A stretch of 64,000 nucleotides of DNA, taken from the NCBI GenBank assembly GCA_917880885.1, contig OU862927.1, positions 42,435,571 through 42,499,570 of the forward strand. The letters are read 5' to 3'. The position numbers and the translations under genes were made by a program. The DNA comes from Limnephilus marmoratus (Eukaryota > Arthropoda > Insecta > Trichoptera > Limnephilidae). Under the pieces are notes generated by a model. That model worked only from the letters and a program-made list of their open reading frames with translations. It had not been told where the DNA came from and searched no databases. Shown here one piece after another: positions 1 through 12,098 of this stretch (position 1 is the first letter of the stretch; each line of letters begins with the position of its first letter).

Positions 1-190
1 TAAGAACTCAAGTGTTCTGTATAAATTAAAACATATAATTATATAAATCAAAATTAAAAACATATATAAATTTAGTGAAAAACTAAGAGAAAAAAATAAC
101 AACATTTTAAAGTAAAATAGAAATACAAATGGAAATTAAAATTTTGAAATGCAAAAATTAATAATTAAAATGTAGTGTTAGAACTCATGA
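1..190 (-). repeat. Tandem unit in the LINE 3' UTR
   Basis: Read on the minus strand, the stop-codon region (near 190) resembles the sequence at the very end of the window (1-12, ending in GAGTTCTTA). In the copy at 34094-34440 the same word is followed by a second unit matching 84-175. The 3' UTR therefore seems to consist of two or more tandem units of about 175-180 bp. Confidence 0.55.
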
Positions 191-2697
191 ATTCCTTAAA
201 GTGCGTTCGTCCCCTTTCAAAAATCCAATGTTGTACACGTGTTATAAAAAGAGAATTAGAATTACTTGACTTTATGTCAGTACTCAGAGCATTATATATT
301 TTAGGAGCGATGAACCAGAATTGTCGTTGAGCGAATGAGGTGTTAGTTTTTGGGACCACGCAACCCAGGTTTGATGAAAAGCGGGTGTGTGCTTGATGTT
401 GTGGAGCAATTAGTAGATTATTTTTTCGTATATAACAAATGCTTGTTTTAGTAAATAGCTGTCGAATATCTAAGACCCTGATTTTTGCAAAGAGTTCATT
501 TGACGGATGGGTAGGTTGACATTTAAATATAATTCTCAGAATTAGTTTTTGAACTAAAATAATTGGTCTAATAATGGATTCAGCACAACCACCCCATCCC
601 ACTATACCGTATATTGCTATGGATTGGAAAAGGGCAAAGTATACGCTTCTTAGAGTCTGTAAATCTAAGATAGATCTAAGGGAGTAGAATATATGGCAGA
701 GTTTACGAAGTTTTTTTACTGTGTCACCGATGTGAGCTTCCCAACGTAGTTGGTTGTCTATGATTATTCCCAAATATTTAACTATTTTTGATGATTTGAG
801 GGTCGAACACGTACAATTAATATTAGATGTGGTTTCCGGATTGTCTAAATTGAGTGGACACGAGTGGATGATTGGTTTAGGGCAGTTGTTGGGTATATCG
901 TATTTGCGTATGGAAAATGTCATATATTGTGTTTTGTCGATGTTAAGTGTGAGGAGGTTTGTGTCAAGCCAATGCATTACTTTTATTAGAGCATTATTAG
1001 TTTTGTTAATAACTGATTGCCATGTTTCATCTTCGAATATTAAGACCGTGTCATCAGCAAATGATAATATTTTTCCACCAATATTCATGGCACATAGTGA
1101 GTTGATGTATATAAGAAATAGAATTGGTCCTAGTATGCTACCTTGGGGTACACCACAGGACACAGATAGTTTATTGCTTATATGTATTTTGTCAGATTGG
1201 ATGAGAGTTTGTTGTGTTCGGTTTGATAGATAGTTTTCAAACCATTTGTAGGCTACTTCAGTTATTCCAATTTGCTGCAGTTTTTTTAGCAGTAATGAAT
1301 GTGAGACCGTATCAAATGCTTTTGCGAGATCGAGAAAAACAGCAAGTGGTTTGCGACCAATGTCAAGATTATAGGAAACGATCTTTGTGAGGGCGGCTAT
1401 TGCATCTGAAGTACTTCTACCTTTGCGAAAGCCGTATTGATTGTCAGATAATATTTTGTTATCTTCAAGAAACTTACAGAGTCTATTTTTCACCGCTTTT
1501 TCTACAACTTTAGATATTATGCTTAGTAAGGATATCGGTCGGTAGTTATTTACAAATAATTTGTCTCCCGCTTTAAAGATTGGAATTAATGTGGCCTGTT
1601 TTAGGGAGTTAGGAAAAATGCCAGTTTTGAAGCTTAAGTTGATTATGTGTTTAAGAGGGGATGCGATGTAATTTTGAATGTGTTTGATTATTTTTGTCGA
1701 GATATGATCAATTCCTGTGGAGTTACTGTTTTTAAGAGATGTTATTAATCCTATAATTTCAAGTTCAGTGGTGGGAGTGAAGTGAAACTGGTTATAGCTA
1801 AGACTATTGATAGGTATATTATTTGCAAGATCTTTCTCTGAGATGCTGTTTCTGTCTAAAATTTTTTTTGCTAAGTTGGGTCCAATGTTGGAGAAAAATT
1901 GATTGAAATGGTTAGATATTTTTTCAGGGTCAGAATTTACATGTATTGTTTGGTCTTCGATATTAATTTTAACAATAGGTGTGTCAGTTTTATTAATATT
2001 GGCTATATCTTTTATGATATTCCAAATTTTTTTTTTATCATCTGTAGCTTCATTGATTTTTTTTTTGTAATAATCCCTTTTAACATTGTCAATTATTTTT
2101 TTACAGTTGTTTCTATAACGTTTGTAGAATATGAGAGATGCATAGTCACTGGGGTTTTTTCTACAGAAGTTGTGAATCTTATCACGCTTTCTGATACATT
2201 GGAGAATACCATTAGTGACCCATGGTTTGAGTTTTGTGTCCGATCGTTTTATTTTACTTTTTATATATGATGTTGCATTGGCCAAGTGGTTATGTAAAGA
2301 ATTTACAAACAATTCACATGCAGAGGTGGTATCAGTACAAGCGTAAATAAGTTCCCAATTTTCTTTCGATACAAGATTTAGGAGAGTTTCATAAGAAATT
2401 TTTTTTTGGGGTTGATTATTTTGGGGCGGTTTAAGAGTTTTTTTGTTGATGGAAGTAATGATTGCATAGTGGTCTGTAATAGTTGACTGATATACAATGG
2501 ATTTATTTTCGAGTTTACTCTTAACAAAGACATGATCTATACAACTACTATCGTTTGAGTCTGATTCTCTTGTTGGAGCGGTGACAGTTGGCAGATATCC
2601 TAATAACGTTAATATATTTAGGTATTCATTGACCTGAGGATGCATTTTATTGATTATGTTTATGTTAAGGTCACCAATTAAATATGTGTTTTGATTT
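165..2697 (-). pseudogene. LINE ORF2 fragment: endonuclease C-terminus plus reverse transcriptase
   Basis: An 826-residue open frame from an ATG at 2645, with the same frame open back to about 2697, so the ATG is only the first internal methionine. Upstream codons read G-D-L-N-I-N, the endonuclease active-site motif. Residues 1-60 hold the endonuclease end (CIDHVF, then DHYAI). The RT domain in the middle shows NYRPISLL, QYGFRKGRST, FLDLAKAFDTV, GVPQGSILGP and the catalytic FADDT. The C-terminal part has KYLGIIID and a long 'thumb' region. No RNase H is visible. RT and endonuclease would drive target-primed reverse transcription. This frame has no internal stop, so apart from truncation it is well preserved. 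Clade placement (CR1-like) is from motif style only. Confidence 0.85.
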
Positions 2698-2704
2698 ATT
2701 CATT

Positions 2705-2935
2705 AATTTATCAAGTAAGATCACAGAGTGATAGATGCTCTCTGTATCGTCCTGCTAAAAGATCACCATTGAAAATCGAAACGTTGCTGATAAACTTGAA
2801 ATATCTTTTGACCAGATCTGAAGTCAGGTACATCCCATCATTTTTTTCCCAACTCCATGCTGCTTCACTATAACCCTAATTAAGAACTCGAAAGTTTCTT
2901 TGGCTCGAGACACTTGTGACTTTTGAATGGTTCTA
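2705..2935 (+). mobile_element. Diverged SINE body, head missing
   Basis: Matches the body of the tRNA-derived SINE at 7948 and 32258: a 'tagatgctctctgtatcg' block, then the 'gaccagatctga' block, a pyrimidine-rich stretch and an A-rich end. It is clearly older than the other copies and lacks the tRNA-like head. Confidence 0.5.
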
Positions 2936-3930
2936 ATAAAAAAAACCTATGAAGACCCTGATGATATCTCTGATAATATTTATGATCTGGTCAAAACGTA
3001 GATAAACTTGTTATATTATTTTCCATCAACAAGAAAATGGTGTACCATAGAAATAGTTGTTTAGACATGTAATTATTATCGTTATGAGTTTCACAATTAT
3101 TTTGGTAAACATGAATGTATCTCATTTCTAAAATAGGTTCATGTGTCGTCCTTTGAGAATAACCGACGCTTAAAGCCTGTTGTGGTCTCATTACTATCTC
3201 AATTTGTTTCTGTAAACTTATAATGTCCAAATGGTAAACATGTGTTTGTCCATCCTGTGTCCCTGTGTCCTCTGTCCTGAGGATGTCTGCGTCCTGTATT
3301 AACATACTATGTACACTGAAAACAACACATACTGAGTTGTATGATAGGGTGGGCCGACTTTGTGGAGGTTTTCTTTAGATGTAATCCTCTTGAATTTGTG
3401 ACATGTAGAGAATATTGGAAAAAAATAATAAAATTAGATAGTACTGTAAGTATGTATAAAGTACAAGTTATGATTATATTCTGTTGCTAACAACAGTGGC
3501 AAATCAGATGAGGAACAATTGATTTCGAAGCGGTTTTCTCCTAATTTTTCAAAAACGCATTTTTTTATTGACTTTGATCAGAAATTATGAGCGGATTTGT
3601 GGAAAATCTGTATCACACTAAACTTGAATTCCACAGTAACTCCAACCGTAATCAAATGTTTTTACAGAGCCAGAACCACAATTGTGTCGGAAAATTTAAA
3701 AAAGTGTTATAATTTGTAAACATTCGTCACCTTCGAGACCCTGTGAGAGTGCGTTTCACCCGTTATCTTTTATTTTCTGAATTTCTTTTATTTACTAATC
3801 ATTGTTAGTATCATTGATAATTCGAATCAGTGGACATCTTTAATCTATCACCAAATAAATGTAAAGGTTTGTTATTGAGGCAGATCAGTTGTGAATAATA
3901 AATTCTGTATAATTTTTTCTATTCTTAAGT
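2936..3930. other. No recognisable gene
   Basis: AT-rich sequence with a 104-codon minus-strand frame (2991-3305) that resembles nothing I know and has no supporting features. Otherwise I see nothing. Confidence 0.5.
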
Positions 3931-4147
3931 GCAAGCCTTTTTTTTTTTGTAAAAAGCGGGGACAGTTTACGAATAGTTTCCGTGAGCATTTAGGCTACAG
4001 GCCCATTGTGCGATCTCCTATAAAACGGGCCTGAGTGACTCTTTTGAGACCCACACATAAGAGTCTAATTAACATTGTGTACCGTGTTGTGTTTTGTTCT
4101 AATGTTATTGTTAACGGATATTTTTGTTAGTTGGTGTGATTATGTTC

Positions 4148-4287
4148 TTAAATGATTGAGGTTATATACATTCGCAATTTTTAAGAACTGTGGAAAACTC
4201 TTTATAGATCACAGACTAAACGGCCTACTGGTGTGTCCTGGTGATAGTGTGTACCCTGTTGTATTGTGTGATGTTGTTGTTGGCGAT
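4148..4287 (+). repeat. Degenerate direct repeat, copy 1
   Basis: This block is repeated with many differences at 5225-5375. Shared words include a 'gaggttata' start, a 'cctact' core and a 'gccctgttgt'-like G/T-rich end. The LINE tail 4287-5225 lies between the copies. They could be two copies of one old element or an old duplication. Confidence 0.45.
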
Positions 4288-5290
4288 TTTTTTATTTATT
4301 TAAATAAAACATACAACGAAGTTGCATTCCCATGAGTTATCAAAACTCATTAAGGGATCGCCAATTGGTACTTTTGAAAAGTTAAACCCAAACCAACCGA
4401 ATATGCAGACAAAATAAATGAAGAAAAAATTTACAAAACATTTCACAGAAGCAAAACATACAGAAACAACAAATGAAGAATCACTTTACAAATATTTCAC
4501 AGAAATATGTCTTATAAGATTTTATGAATAACTATTATAACCATCATTTGATTTATGTACTGTCGGTGTCAAAAAGTTAAAATAAAGTATTCTCCATGAT
4601 GGACCATAGAAATACATAAAAAAAACAAAATCAGGCAAATACAATAAAAGGTACATGCTCAAAAATATACAGACCTAATACAAGATGTTTAAATACAAAA
4701 TACATGGCAAGATTTAAAAAAAGATATAAACTGCGCCCATATCTGGATGTACAAAGTTTGGTACTTGGAGATAATCGGAATAGCTATCAGAACAGAGTTT
4801 GTACCTACTTACGACTCGTTTTCCAAATAACATTTGAAAAAATAGAATTTCAATATATCGTTTCGAGATTTGTTAGAGGCTATACCTGTCTTAATTCTTC
4901 ACGCAATTTGTTATAGGTGTAGGCAATGATTTCTAATGATTTCAGTCCGAACTTTGTTGAGTGTATTTTTGATATATATGTAGTTTGTTGTGTTGTCGTG
5001 TATTATATTGGTGAACGTTGTTGTTATAGTTCAGTTTTATATTTGTGTGGGTGTTGCACTGAATAATATTAAAGATGTTGTTTGTTATCTCAAAGCTAGG
5101 AAGAATCTTGAATGGTAATACAAGTGCGTGACGGTAAATATCTTTAACATGTGTATCCCAAGGCAAGCCAAAAATGTTACGTAGGGCTATATTTTGGATT
5201 ATTTGCACCTCCGATATCAATCCATGTTTGAGGTTATAGTCATTCGTAATTTCGAGAACACCGAGCGACTGTTTAGAGTACTTATACATA
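4287..5290 (-). mobile_element. LINE 3' fragment
   Basis: A minus-strand frame (4942-5289, 115 residues) has the style of a LINE RT C-terminus: QIIQNIALRNIFGLPWDTH, then a region typical of the last 100 residues before the stop. The 3' UTR runs left to a TTTATTTATT end near 4287, which is (AAAT)n on the sense strand. The rest of the element is absent. The clade is not determined. Confidence 0.6.
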
Positions 5291-5480
5291 AACGACCCAG
5301 CCTACTAAAGAGTCCAAGTGACAGTGTGTGCCCTGTTGTGTTTTGTGCTGGTTTTGTTGTTGGGTTGTGTTGTTTGCGGGTCTACTCTGTTTACGATCAG
5401 CGCCCCGGGAGAGGAGGAGGTGAAAAACACGCGATTAGATCGTATTAGGGCCTCGCAACTCGTTTGCGGTAATTTCGCAT
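5225..5480 (+). repeat. Degenerate direct repeat, copy 2
   Basis: Partner of 4148-4287, extending further right. Overlapping short frames on both strands here are GT-rich low-complexity translations and not gene-like. Confidence 0.4.
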
Positions 5481-5869
5481 TAATAATAATTCTGCTTCTC
5501 AAACTAGCGCTGGGATTGTGCGGTGTTGCGGCTGGGTACAGTCACCGGAAAAAATATAAGGACATTTTAATGCACATTTAAAATAAAACACCAATTACTA
5601 TAAGTAGAAAAAGCATAACTTTGAGAACATTCCGTTATTTAAATTAACATTGATGGCCTTCGTAGATAAGCGGTTATGATCCTTGGTTACGAATCTGAAG
5701 GTCTTGGCCATGCTCAATGCTCAAGTACCCGTAAACCAGTTTAACAGTTCCCATAATTTGAGAAAATACCCTTTACCCCTTCTTGATATTTAAAACAGTT
5801 AATTATGGTATGTTTATATTTATGACTACGTATATTTATATAATTTTGTAAAATTACGGATGTGGGCGG

Positions 5870-6560
5870 ATATGGGTACCGCCGCCCAAGAATTATTTAT
5901 TGGATAACCAACACCGCTGCCATATTATACCATGTCATCACTCCAATTGGTTCGTTACGTTTGATGACTTAGCAGAGGTGCCCGGGTTTATGGGGTGCGA
6001 TTTTACTGTTCTTGGCGGTAGACGCTAATGCCCAACTACTGCGTATTTGATCTCTTCTGCAGGATTACCTTGCACCGCAATTGGAGTGATGGATTCAACC
6101 GTTTGTCACTCCTAGGCATACTAACCCCCAGATTCCTACCCACCCCTCATACTCATACTTTTCCCTTCCCAGAACGTCCTCTCATTCCTATTCTTAAAAA
6201 GATCCTCCATAGAGCTTGTCAATTTGGGAGGCGGGAATGGGTACCGCCGCCCCGGGAACCTTTATTGGAAAACCAACACCTCTGCCGTAGGTCACCCCAA
6301 GTGGTTCGCTACGTTTGGTGATTTAGCAGGAGTGCCCGGGTTCATGAGGTGAGGTTTATCTAGGTCTTGGAGACGGATGACCAGGACATACTGAACCCCA
6401 GATTCCTACCCACCCCTTAAACCCTTTTCCTTCCCAGAACACTCCTCTCCTTCCTTTCCTTAAAAAACCCTCCACACAGCATCCTCAAAGATGACATAGG
6501 CCCTGAGGGAAATTATTTTCCTTAGGGCCTCCTGTGTGGAGCTTATGTAAAAAAAAAAAG
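5870..6560 (-). repeat. Two tandem copies of a LINE 3'-UTR repeat
   Basis: Two units of about 350 bp (5870-6225 and 6226-6560) each begin with a 'gggtaccgccgcccc'-like block, pass a 'cgctacgtttggtga' block and end in a pyrimidine-rich stretch. The second ends in an inverted repeat (6470-6545, arms around CTCCACACAG and CTGTGTGGAG). The same family follows a LINE ORF end on the plus strand at 25465-25835, so this is the 3' UTR of that LINE in minus orientation. Confidence 0.65.
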
Positions 6561-6564
6561 ATGA

Positions 6565-7790
6565 GAGAATTTATTTATTACTCCAGGGCCTCAAGCGTGA
6601 AGCTAATGTGCAAAAATAAAATTAGCGTATTTTTACTTTTCATTAATCACACGAAAATCATATTCATTTTTAATATGAAATACTCCACCGAAATAAAGTT
6701 ATTTTTATCTATTAAAGAAAAAAAATCTTTTTTAATTAACTGAATACAATTTCAGCGAAACTCAATCGAAAATCTGAAGACAGGAAAATCAAAAAAATAT
6801 ACGGTCACGTCTAACATTACGCGCTGTATAAGAGACACGAACATTAGCTTCATTTTCTTAACGCATGGTTCAACCCCGAACTAAATGATATCTAGATAAA
6901 TTTTATCAATTTTGATTTTTAATATGCGATATCTACTGACTTTTCTGCTAGCTTCGCTAATATCGTCTTCATTTAATAAAAATTACAATTTGAGGTTTTA
7001 CTCTTAAGTTAAAAATAAAAATGAAATAATTTAGTGTTGGCGACTGTACTCGAGGGAGTTGGAATGTTAGACAAGCTTTGAATGTTTGATTAAAGCCTCG
7101 AGATATTAATTATTTTCAGCAAACTTATCCTTAGGTAAGTTCCGCTAATCACATTAGACTTTAACAAAGCACATTGCAGATTTTGGTTTTGCGTCAATGG
7201 GTTATAATATCTCATTTCTAAACCCGCAAAACAGAAATACCTACACGTTTAAGGCACCGCTAGCCGAATTTCTACCGATTTCTTACATATCTCCCTTAAA
7301 CATTTGAAGTTTTTAAGCTCTTAAAAAAATATATGTTACTTTTAAAGATAATATCCGTAGACGCCGAAACGCAAATTATATAAAACTCCCTCAATAGAAA
7401 AAAATCGCAAAGTATGCTCCAAAAATTATTATAAACACGTTTGTTTCAGTTATTTTATAAGTTATAATTGTGAAAAAAATCACAATGTTTCTTTAAATGA
7501 TTCTTAAGATACCTTCTACGAGATGTATGCTCTATTTTAAACGAATGGTGTTTTATTAAACATTTTCCCAATTTTCTCATTGATTTTATCGTTTTAAATG
7601 TCAGCGCGCTCCTCCAACATTCGTAATTAGATATCTCTCCATCTTCTTCTTTTTGCGTGCGGATGCGGTGCCTTAATAATAACGCTAGATAGTATGTGTT
7701 GGTACCTAGCATTCATCCTTACTGGCAGGCACTACTGCTAGGCCCTGCAGGCGGCTTTTCTTTCAGCTTCGCCCAGTTAGTGTTGGTGAC
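6565..7790. other. AT-rich spacer
   Basis: No gene is supported. The block 6753-6815 recurs at 63941-64000. An 85-codon minus frame (7455-7712) matches nothing I recognise. Confidence 0.45.
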
Positions 7791-7791
7791 C

Positions 7792-7910
7792 ATTATATAA
7801 ATCAAACAGGAACTAGTTCCAAAAATAACCCGTTGCTCGGATCCACTGTCATCGAGTGATTGCTAGTCACCGGGACTAAGTTACCGGGACAGGCCATGAG
7901 GTCATATGTA
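7792..7910 (+). repeat. Diverged copy of the tandem block inside the 21.5 kb MITE
   Basis: Contains the 'ccactgtcat', 'agtcaccgg' and 'accgggacagg' words that occur twice in tandem at 21529-21720. It stands alone here, about 40 bp before a SINE. Confidence 0.45.
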
Positions 7911-7947
7911 ATATATTTATGGCCGCGTGATTACTACTAAGTATTAG

Positions 7948-8375
7948 ACGGCCGGCGTGTTCTAGCGGTAAGGCTCTTGACTCGCAATCCGAAGGTTGCG
8001 GGATCGAATCCCGGCGCGGGCCAATACATTTTATTTGAATAATTTGTTATTTCACAATTTATTCATTTAAAATTTAAAATAATGTATAGTATATTTGCGG
8101 CACGTTCCAGAGTGGAAGATACTCCTTGTATCGCCCTGGTGTAAGACCACCATTCAGAATTGAAATGTTGCTTGAAATGGCGTTAGCCGTGTTTGGTGAC
8201 CAGATCTGAACAGCCAGGTATTTTCCCACCTTCCTCTACCCCATCTCCTTTCCCTCCCCACTATCTTTAGCCTCACAACATACTCCAAGTGGGGATGCCA
8301 TAGTCTCACTAGCTCCAGACGGGAGCAGCTGAGACTTTTGTGAGGCATTACAATATAAAAAAATAAAAATAACTA
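7948..8375 (+). mobile_element. tRNA-derived SINE, full-length copy
   Basis: The head (about 7948-8022) is tRNA-like. It has an A-box region (TCTAGCGGTAAGG) and a B box (GGGATCGAATCCC), the internal promoter elements recognised by RNA polymerase III. Next come an AT-rich linker, a body with GTTCCAGAGTGGAAGATACT and GACCAGATCTGA blocks, a pyrimidine-rich stretch, an end block with CTCCAGACGGGAGCAG and an A-rich tail. The other copy with a head is the one split at 32258-32603 and 43149-43235. SINEs encode no protein and use LINE machinery. Confidence 0.8.
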
Positions 8376-8379
8376 CCGT

Positions 8380-9980
8380 CAATCTTTCCATATCCGGAGA
8401 GATACTACATATTCACAAATTGCAGATGTTATTTGTGGCGCGGCGCGTATGGCGTGGCGATAGACATTCAATTGAAGCCGGGTTCTGAAATTCAACCACG
8501 CAAACGGAAGGCTATTAACGTCGTTTGAAACCTTTTTCCAAAATTGAAATTCTTATCCACAAATACTTTTTTTCCACCTACCCATCTTATGCCGACCAAG
8601 TACAATTATGTGTCATCGTGTTCAGTTTAAAATTAATAATTGTTCTGTCAACACATATTGTGAGTGTTGATTACGAAGCCGTGTTTAAATGATTATGTTC
8701 GACCGTGCCGAAACAGATAAAAATCATCGTGAGCTCGCGGGTTTGGTTGTTAAGACGGTACACAACCCTAATAATTTTTGTTTGCTCAAAACTCACATTT
8801 TAATCATTTCCGGCGAATTCGTAACTATAATAACTTTTATTTTATTTCCATGCCGCACAAGGAATGCGAGTTATTTATATTTTAGATCAATAAAAACAGT
8901 ACCTTACAATTAATATATTTTACGTACAATGATTTTAAAACTTTATAACCCGTTTTTCAACTAAAAAGTTAGCGGTAAGCACCAGATTTTATTTTTCTAG
9001 ACGATGAATTAATAGCTTCGGGAGGACAACTTGAAGATACATTTTAAATATTAGTAACACGTTCTTCAGAATTAATTAAAATGAACGCGGCAGAAAGGTC
9101 GAATATCCAGGCCTGCCGCGGCGTATATTTGTTACACGCTTTCTTCACTTACTTCGTTAAGATTCCCACATTATTTGTTTTCTTCTTATTTTCTTTGATA
9201 GGGCAAAGTCGACAGTAGGTCCGTCCAATACTCGGGTCGCGAGTCGCAGTTTGTGTCATTGTTAAGATTCTGAATATATTTTAGGGTTAATTGTCGTCTT
9301 ATGTGATGGACCTGCGAAATTTAGACAAGCAAAGAAAAAAATGGTAAGGATAAGTCGTCAATCTTTGATGTTCTCCATCCTTTTATATTTCTGGTATCTC
9401 TTCAATTCCCCAACAGTATGTAGTAATATTTGAAGCTCGAAAAGAGTTTTAAAATCTTGGTCGAAGTCGGGTTATAATTTCTCGCATAAGAATCGAAGTC
9501 TTTTACCTAAAATAATTTCCATGACTAATATCAATCAGATTCGAAAGAAAAGCCAATAAGCACCTGAGTTATGAAGGGAATGAAAGAACTTAGCTATTAG
9601 CGAGTCATTTTATAACGTAGGTACCTATTTGATGAAGTCGAAATGATATCTTTGCAGTCAGTGAGCTAATTTTTTCAATTTAAGTGGAAATGGTAAAGGT
9701 CCTTTCAACCACTTGGAAAAAGTACTTGCCTTTAGAAGGGCAATTGAATAATATTTTTATTTTAAATGTGGTCGAAGGCAGTAGTATATCTTATAGTATA
9801 TCTTAAGTAGACAGTTTCCGTTTACTTATTTTGAAGGTGAAGTGTTTGAAATTTTATCAATCTGTATATTTGTATAAAAAACAAAGTCACCGACCTACAA
9901 AAAACTGTCATTTCTATATACCCATACTGTCATGTAACAACGGTACCGAATCGCCTGAATACAGATGAATAGACATATTA
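8380..9980. other. No recognisable gene
   Basis: AT-rich sequence with only short frames (for example 8689-8913 plus). I see no domain, repeat family or RNA gene. Confidence 0.45.
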
Positions 9981-9989
9981 ATAATGAAT

Positions 9990-10125
9990 AAAAACACACA
10001 ATGATCTGCTCTGCCTGTCCTGATGATGGACACTGTAACGCTGTCCGAAACGTTGGCTAAAGGAGGAGGTAGCGCAACACGGCATAACACTCCAAAAATA
10101 CTTTTGGCCGTGAATATCTAAAATC
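9990..10125 (-). mobile_element. Single arm of the 'TTGGCTAAAG' MITE family
   Basis: Contains the block CCGAAACGTTGGCTAAAG followed by GGAGGTAGCGCAACACGGC and the outer end CTTTTGGCCGTGAA. It matches the right arm of the MITE at 21245-21820 and both arms of the palindrome at 27304-27561. No partner arm is found nearby. Confidence 0.6.
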
Positions 10126-10158
10126 ATGTCACACGATGATCAATTTATATACTTACAA

Positions 10159-10315
10159 AACCAAATTATATACTCATAAACCTTCACAATACTAGCGCAA
10201 TCGGGAATGTCTAACGTCTGGAAAGTCAGGAATTTAAAAAACCAACTTATATACTCATAAACCTCCACGATACGAGCTTAATCAGGAATGTCTCGTTCTC
10301 GAAATGTTCACAGTT
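10159..10315 (+). repeat. Two-copy tandem repeat, period about 81 bp
   Basis: 'TTATATACTCATAAACCT' occurs near 10165 and again near 10246. Both copies continue into similar 'atacgagc' and 'caggaatgtct' blocks. It lies directly upstream of the gypsy insertion. Confidence 0.6.
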
Positions 10316-10355
10316 CGTTTACAGATTCAATTCAGGAAGATTATCTCTTAGTTAT

Positions 10356-10447
10356 TGTTATGTCTGCCCTTTCCTCGGCAGATAGTAATTATTAAATACG
10401 GTTCTTTGAATATAAAAGTGTTTATTTACTGGAATAACCTAGCTGGA
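10356..10447 (-). repeat. gypsy-1 3' LTR, first part
   Basis: Bases 1-92 of the 280-bp LTR in plus-strand order, starting TGTTATGTCTG. It ends with the 12-bp word AACCTAGCTGGA (10436-10447), duplicated at 15830-15841 on the other side of the inserted LINE. Confidence 0.95.
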
Positions 10448-10673
10448 TGACTCGCAACAATAACATTTGGCTGTCATCAGTTCTTTTGTTTTGCTCTTTC
10501 AAAAAATATTCTTAAACCAATCTTTTTATTGTGTTTTGGCTGTAAAAAGTTTAGTGTGTTGGAATCTTCTCCCCCCTGATCTTCCAGGAGTCACTTCTTG
10601 CTGCTCATTTTCAGATATTTATATAATTTTTTTACTTCTGTCACTTTTTATATAAGCTGTAATTTTTTGAACA

Positions 10674-12098
10674 ATGGAGGAGGATTTCCCTCCTGTACCC
10701 CTTACAAAGCCCCCAGATCCCCCTCCTGACCCTCCAGATGGAGACATTTCAGATAAAATAGACTTTTCAGAACATTCAAACATTTCAGACAATGAATCTG
10801 TCATCCTAACCTCAATTAAAAAAAGAAAATTTAGTCCCCTTTCCCCAAAAAAACATGATTTGCCTTTGTCTTCTCAGTCCCCTCCAGCTCTTCCTCAACC
10901 TCCTCCAACAATCTTTTACTCTACTCATTCCCGTGGCCCCTACATTGTATATGCGCAAAAAACTGAACAAGGTAAAACCATCCATCCTCTTGAATTTGGT
11001 AAATTTCTTTCAAATAACAAGAACCTTTCGATTAAACCTGGAGGTGTTAAAGCCGAGGGTCGCTTCCGAATCTCTGTTGAATTCCTGTCAGGTTCAGCCG
11101 CCAACAACTTTATCAAAAATATATTTATTTCATCTAATTCTAAATTCAAGGCGTACATCCCAACTTTCAATGTCACTCGAATGGGCCTGGTCAGGGGTAT
11201 CTCGACCGATCTGTCCATTCCAGAAATCCTATCCTCACTTTCAACCCCCCAACATATCGGCAATCCCATAAAAGCCAGGAGGCTAAATTATAAGGACACC
11301 TCTGAGGGCATCGTTTCCTGGAAGCCCTCCCAATCTGTCGTCATCACATTCGAAGGACAATCTCTTCCCTCCCATATTTATTTATTTTTCAACTCCTTAC
11401 CAGTTGAAATGTACACTTATCCCACCACTCAATGTTTCAACTGCTGCCGTTTTGGTCATACCAAAGCTGCATGCAGATCCCCTCCCAGATGTTTCAAATG
11501 TGGAGAAAACCACTCGGCTGACCAATGTTCTTCTCTCTCTTCACCTAAATGTTTTAACTGCTTAGGCGCTCATTCCGCCATTAACTCTTCTTGCCCCGAA
11601 CAATCTCGCCAAAAAAATATAAAAATTTCTATGGCCTCTGAGAACTTGTCTTTTCTGCAGGCTTCTAAATTATTCCCGCCTGTCAAAAAATCATTTTCCG
11701 AGGTTTTAGCCAGTAACTCTTCATCCAACCCTCTCGCCACCTCCTCAACATCTTCCCGTTCAACAAAATTCACATACAAAAACCCTATCTCTAAACAGGC
11801 TCGTGGATACGATCAGCAACAACACAACTCACTTCTCTTAAATCCCAATGGTTCTCCTCTTTCACACGCCACAAATGGGTGCGCAAACAATTATAATTCA
11901 TCTTCAACAAACTATCAAAAGCTTTCTGAACAACTCTCCCAAGATAATTCTTCATTTATTCAAACTCTTATTATGCTTCTAATTGACCTAATTTCTTCTC
12001 AAACTAATCTACCGTCCAACGCTGCTTCTATTATTTCCACAGTAAAATCATTTATTCAAAATGGCTCTTCAAGATGTCAGAATTCTTCAGTGGAATAG
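10674..12098 (+). CDS. LINE ORF1, Gag-like RNA-binding protein with CCHC knuckles
   Basis: 474 residues, intact. The N-terminus is proline-rich and acidic (PPDPPPDPPDGD), followed by a region in the style of an RNA-recognition fold. Around residues 255-315 there are three cysteine knuckles: CFNCCRFGHTKAAC, CFKCGENHSADQC and a CFNCLGAHSAINSSC variant. The C-terminal third is Ser/Asn-rich. In I and Jockey-group elements this protein coats the element RNA and helps nuclear targeting. The start is the first ATG after the 5' UTR. The end overlaps the ORF2 start at 12061, so ORF2 is presumably reached by reinitiation or termination-coupled translation. Confidence 0.85.
   Translation: MEEDFPPVPLTKPPDPPPDPPDGDISDKIDFSEHSNISDNESVILTSIKKRKFSPLSPKKHDLPLSSQSPPALPQPPPTIFYSTHSRGPYIVYAQKTEQGKTIHPLEFGKFLSNNKNLSIKPGGVKAEGRFRISVEFLSGSAANNFIKNIFISSNSKFKAYIPTFNVTRMGLVRGISTDLSIPEILSSLSTPQHIGNPIKARRLNYKDTSEGIVSWKPSQSVVITFEGQSLPSHIYLFFNSLPVEMYTYPTTQCFNCCRFGHTKAACRSPPRCFKCGENHSADQCSSLSSPKCFNCLGAHSAINSSCPEQSRQKNIKISMASENLSFLQASKLFPPVKKSFSEVLASNSSSNPLATSSTSSRSTKFTYKNPISKQARGYDQQQHNSLLLNPNGSPLSHATNGCANNYNSSSTNYQKLSEQLSQDNSSFIQTLIMLLIDLISSQTNLPSNAASIISTVKSFIQNGSSRCQNSSVE

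Larger units (their letters stand above)
1..2697 (-). mobile_element. 5'-truncated CR1/Jockey-like LINE, 3' end beyond the window
   Basis: A non-LTR retrotransposon on the minus strand. Its reading frame runs from about 2697 down to the stop near 165, and AT-rich 3' UTR fills 1-165. Homology to an endonuclease domain begins abruptly near 2697, just before a G-D-L-N motif, so the 5' part (any ORF1 and the N-terminal endonuclease) is missing, as in usual LINE truncation. The right junction abuts a degenerate SINE body. The 3' end is not in the window, but an inverted copy of this 3' UTR, with a poly(A)-like tail, lies at 34094-34440. Confidence 0.85.

Noticed and set aside
754..1233. 159-codon plus-strand frame inside the first LINE
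   Set aside because: It is antisense to the RT domain, whose motifs are all on the minus strand.
2991..3305. 104-codon minus-strand frame
   Set aside because: No recognisable domain, no repeats or signals, and plain AT-rich surroundings; likely chance.
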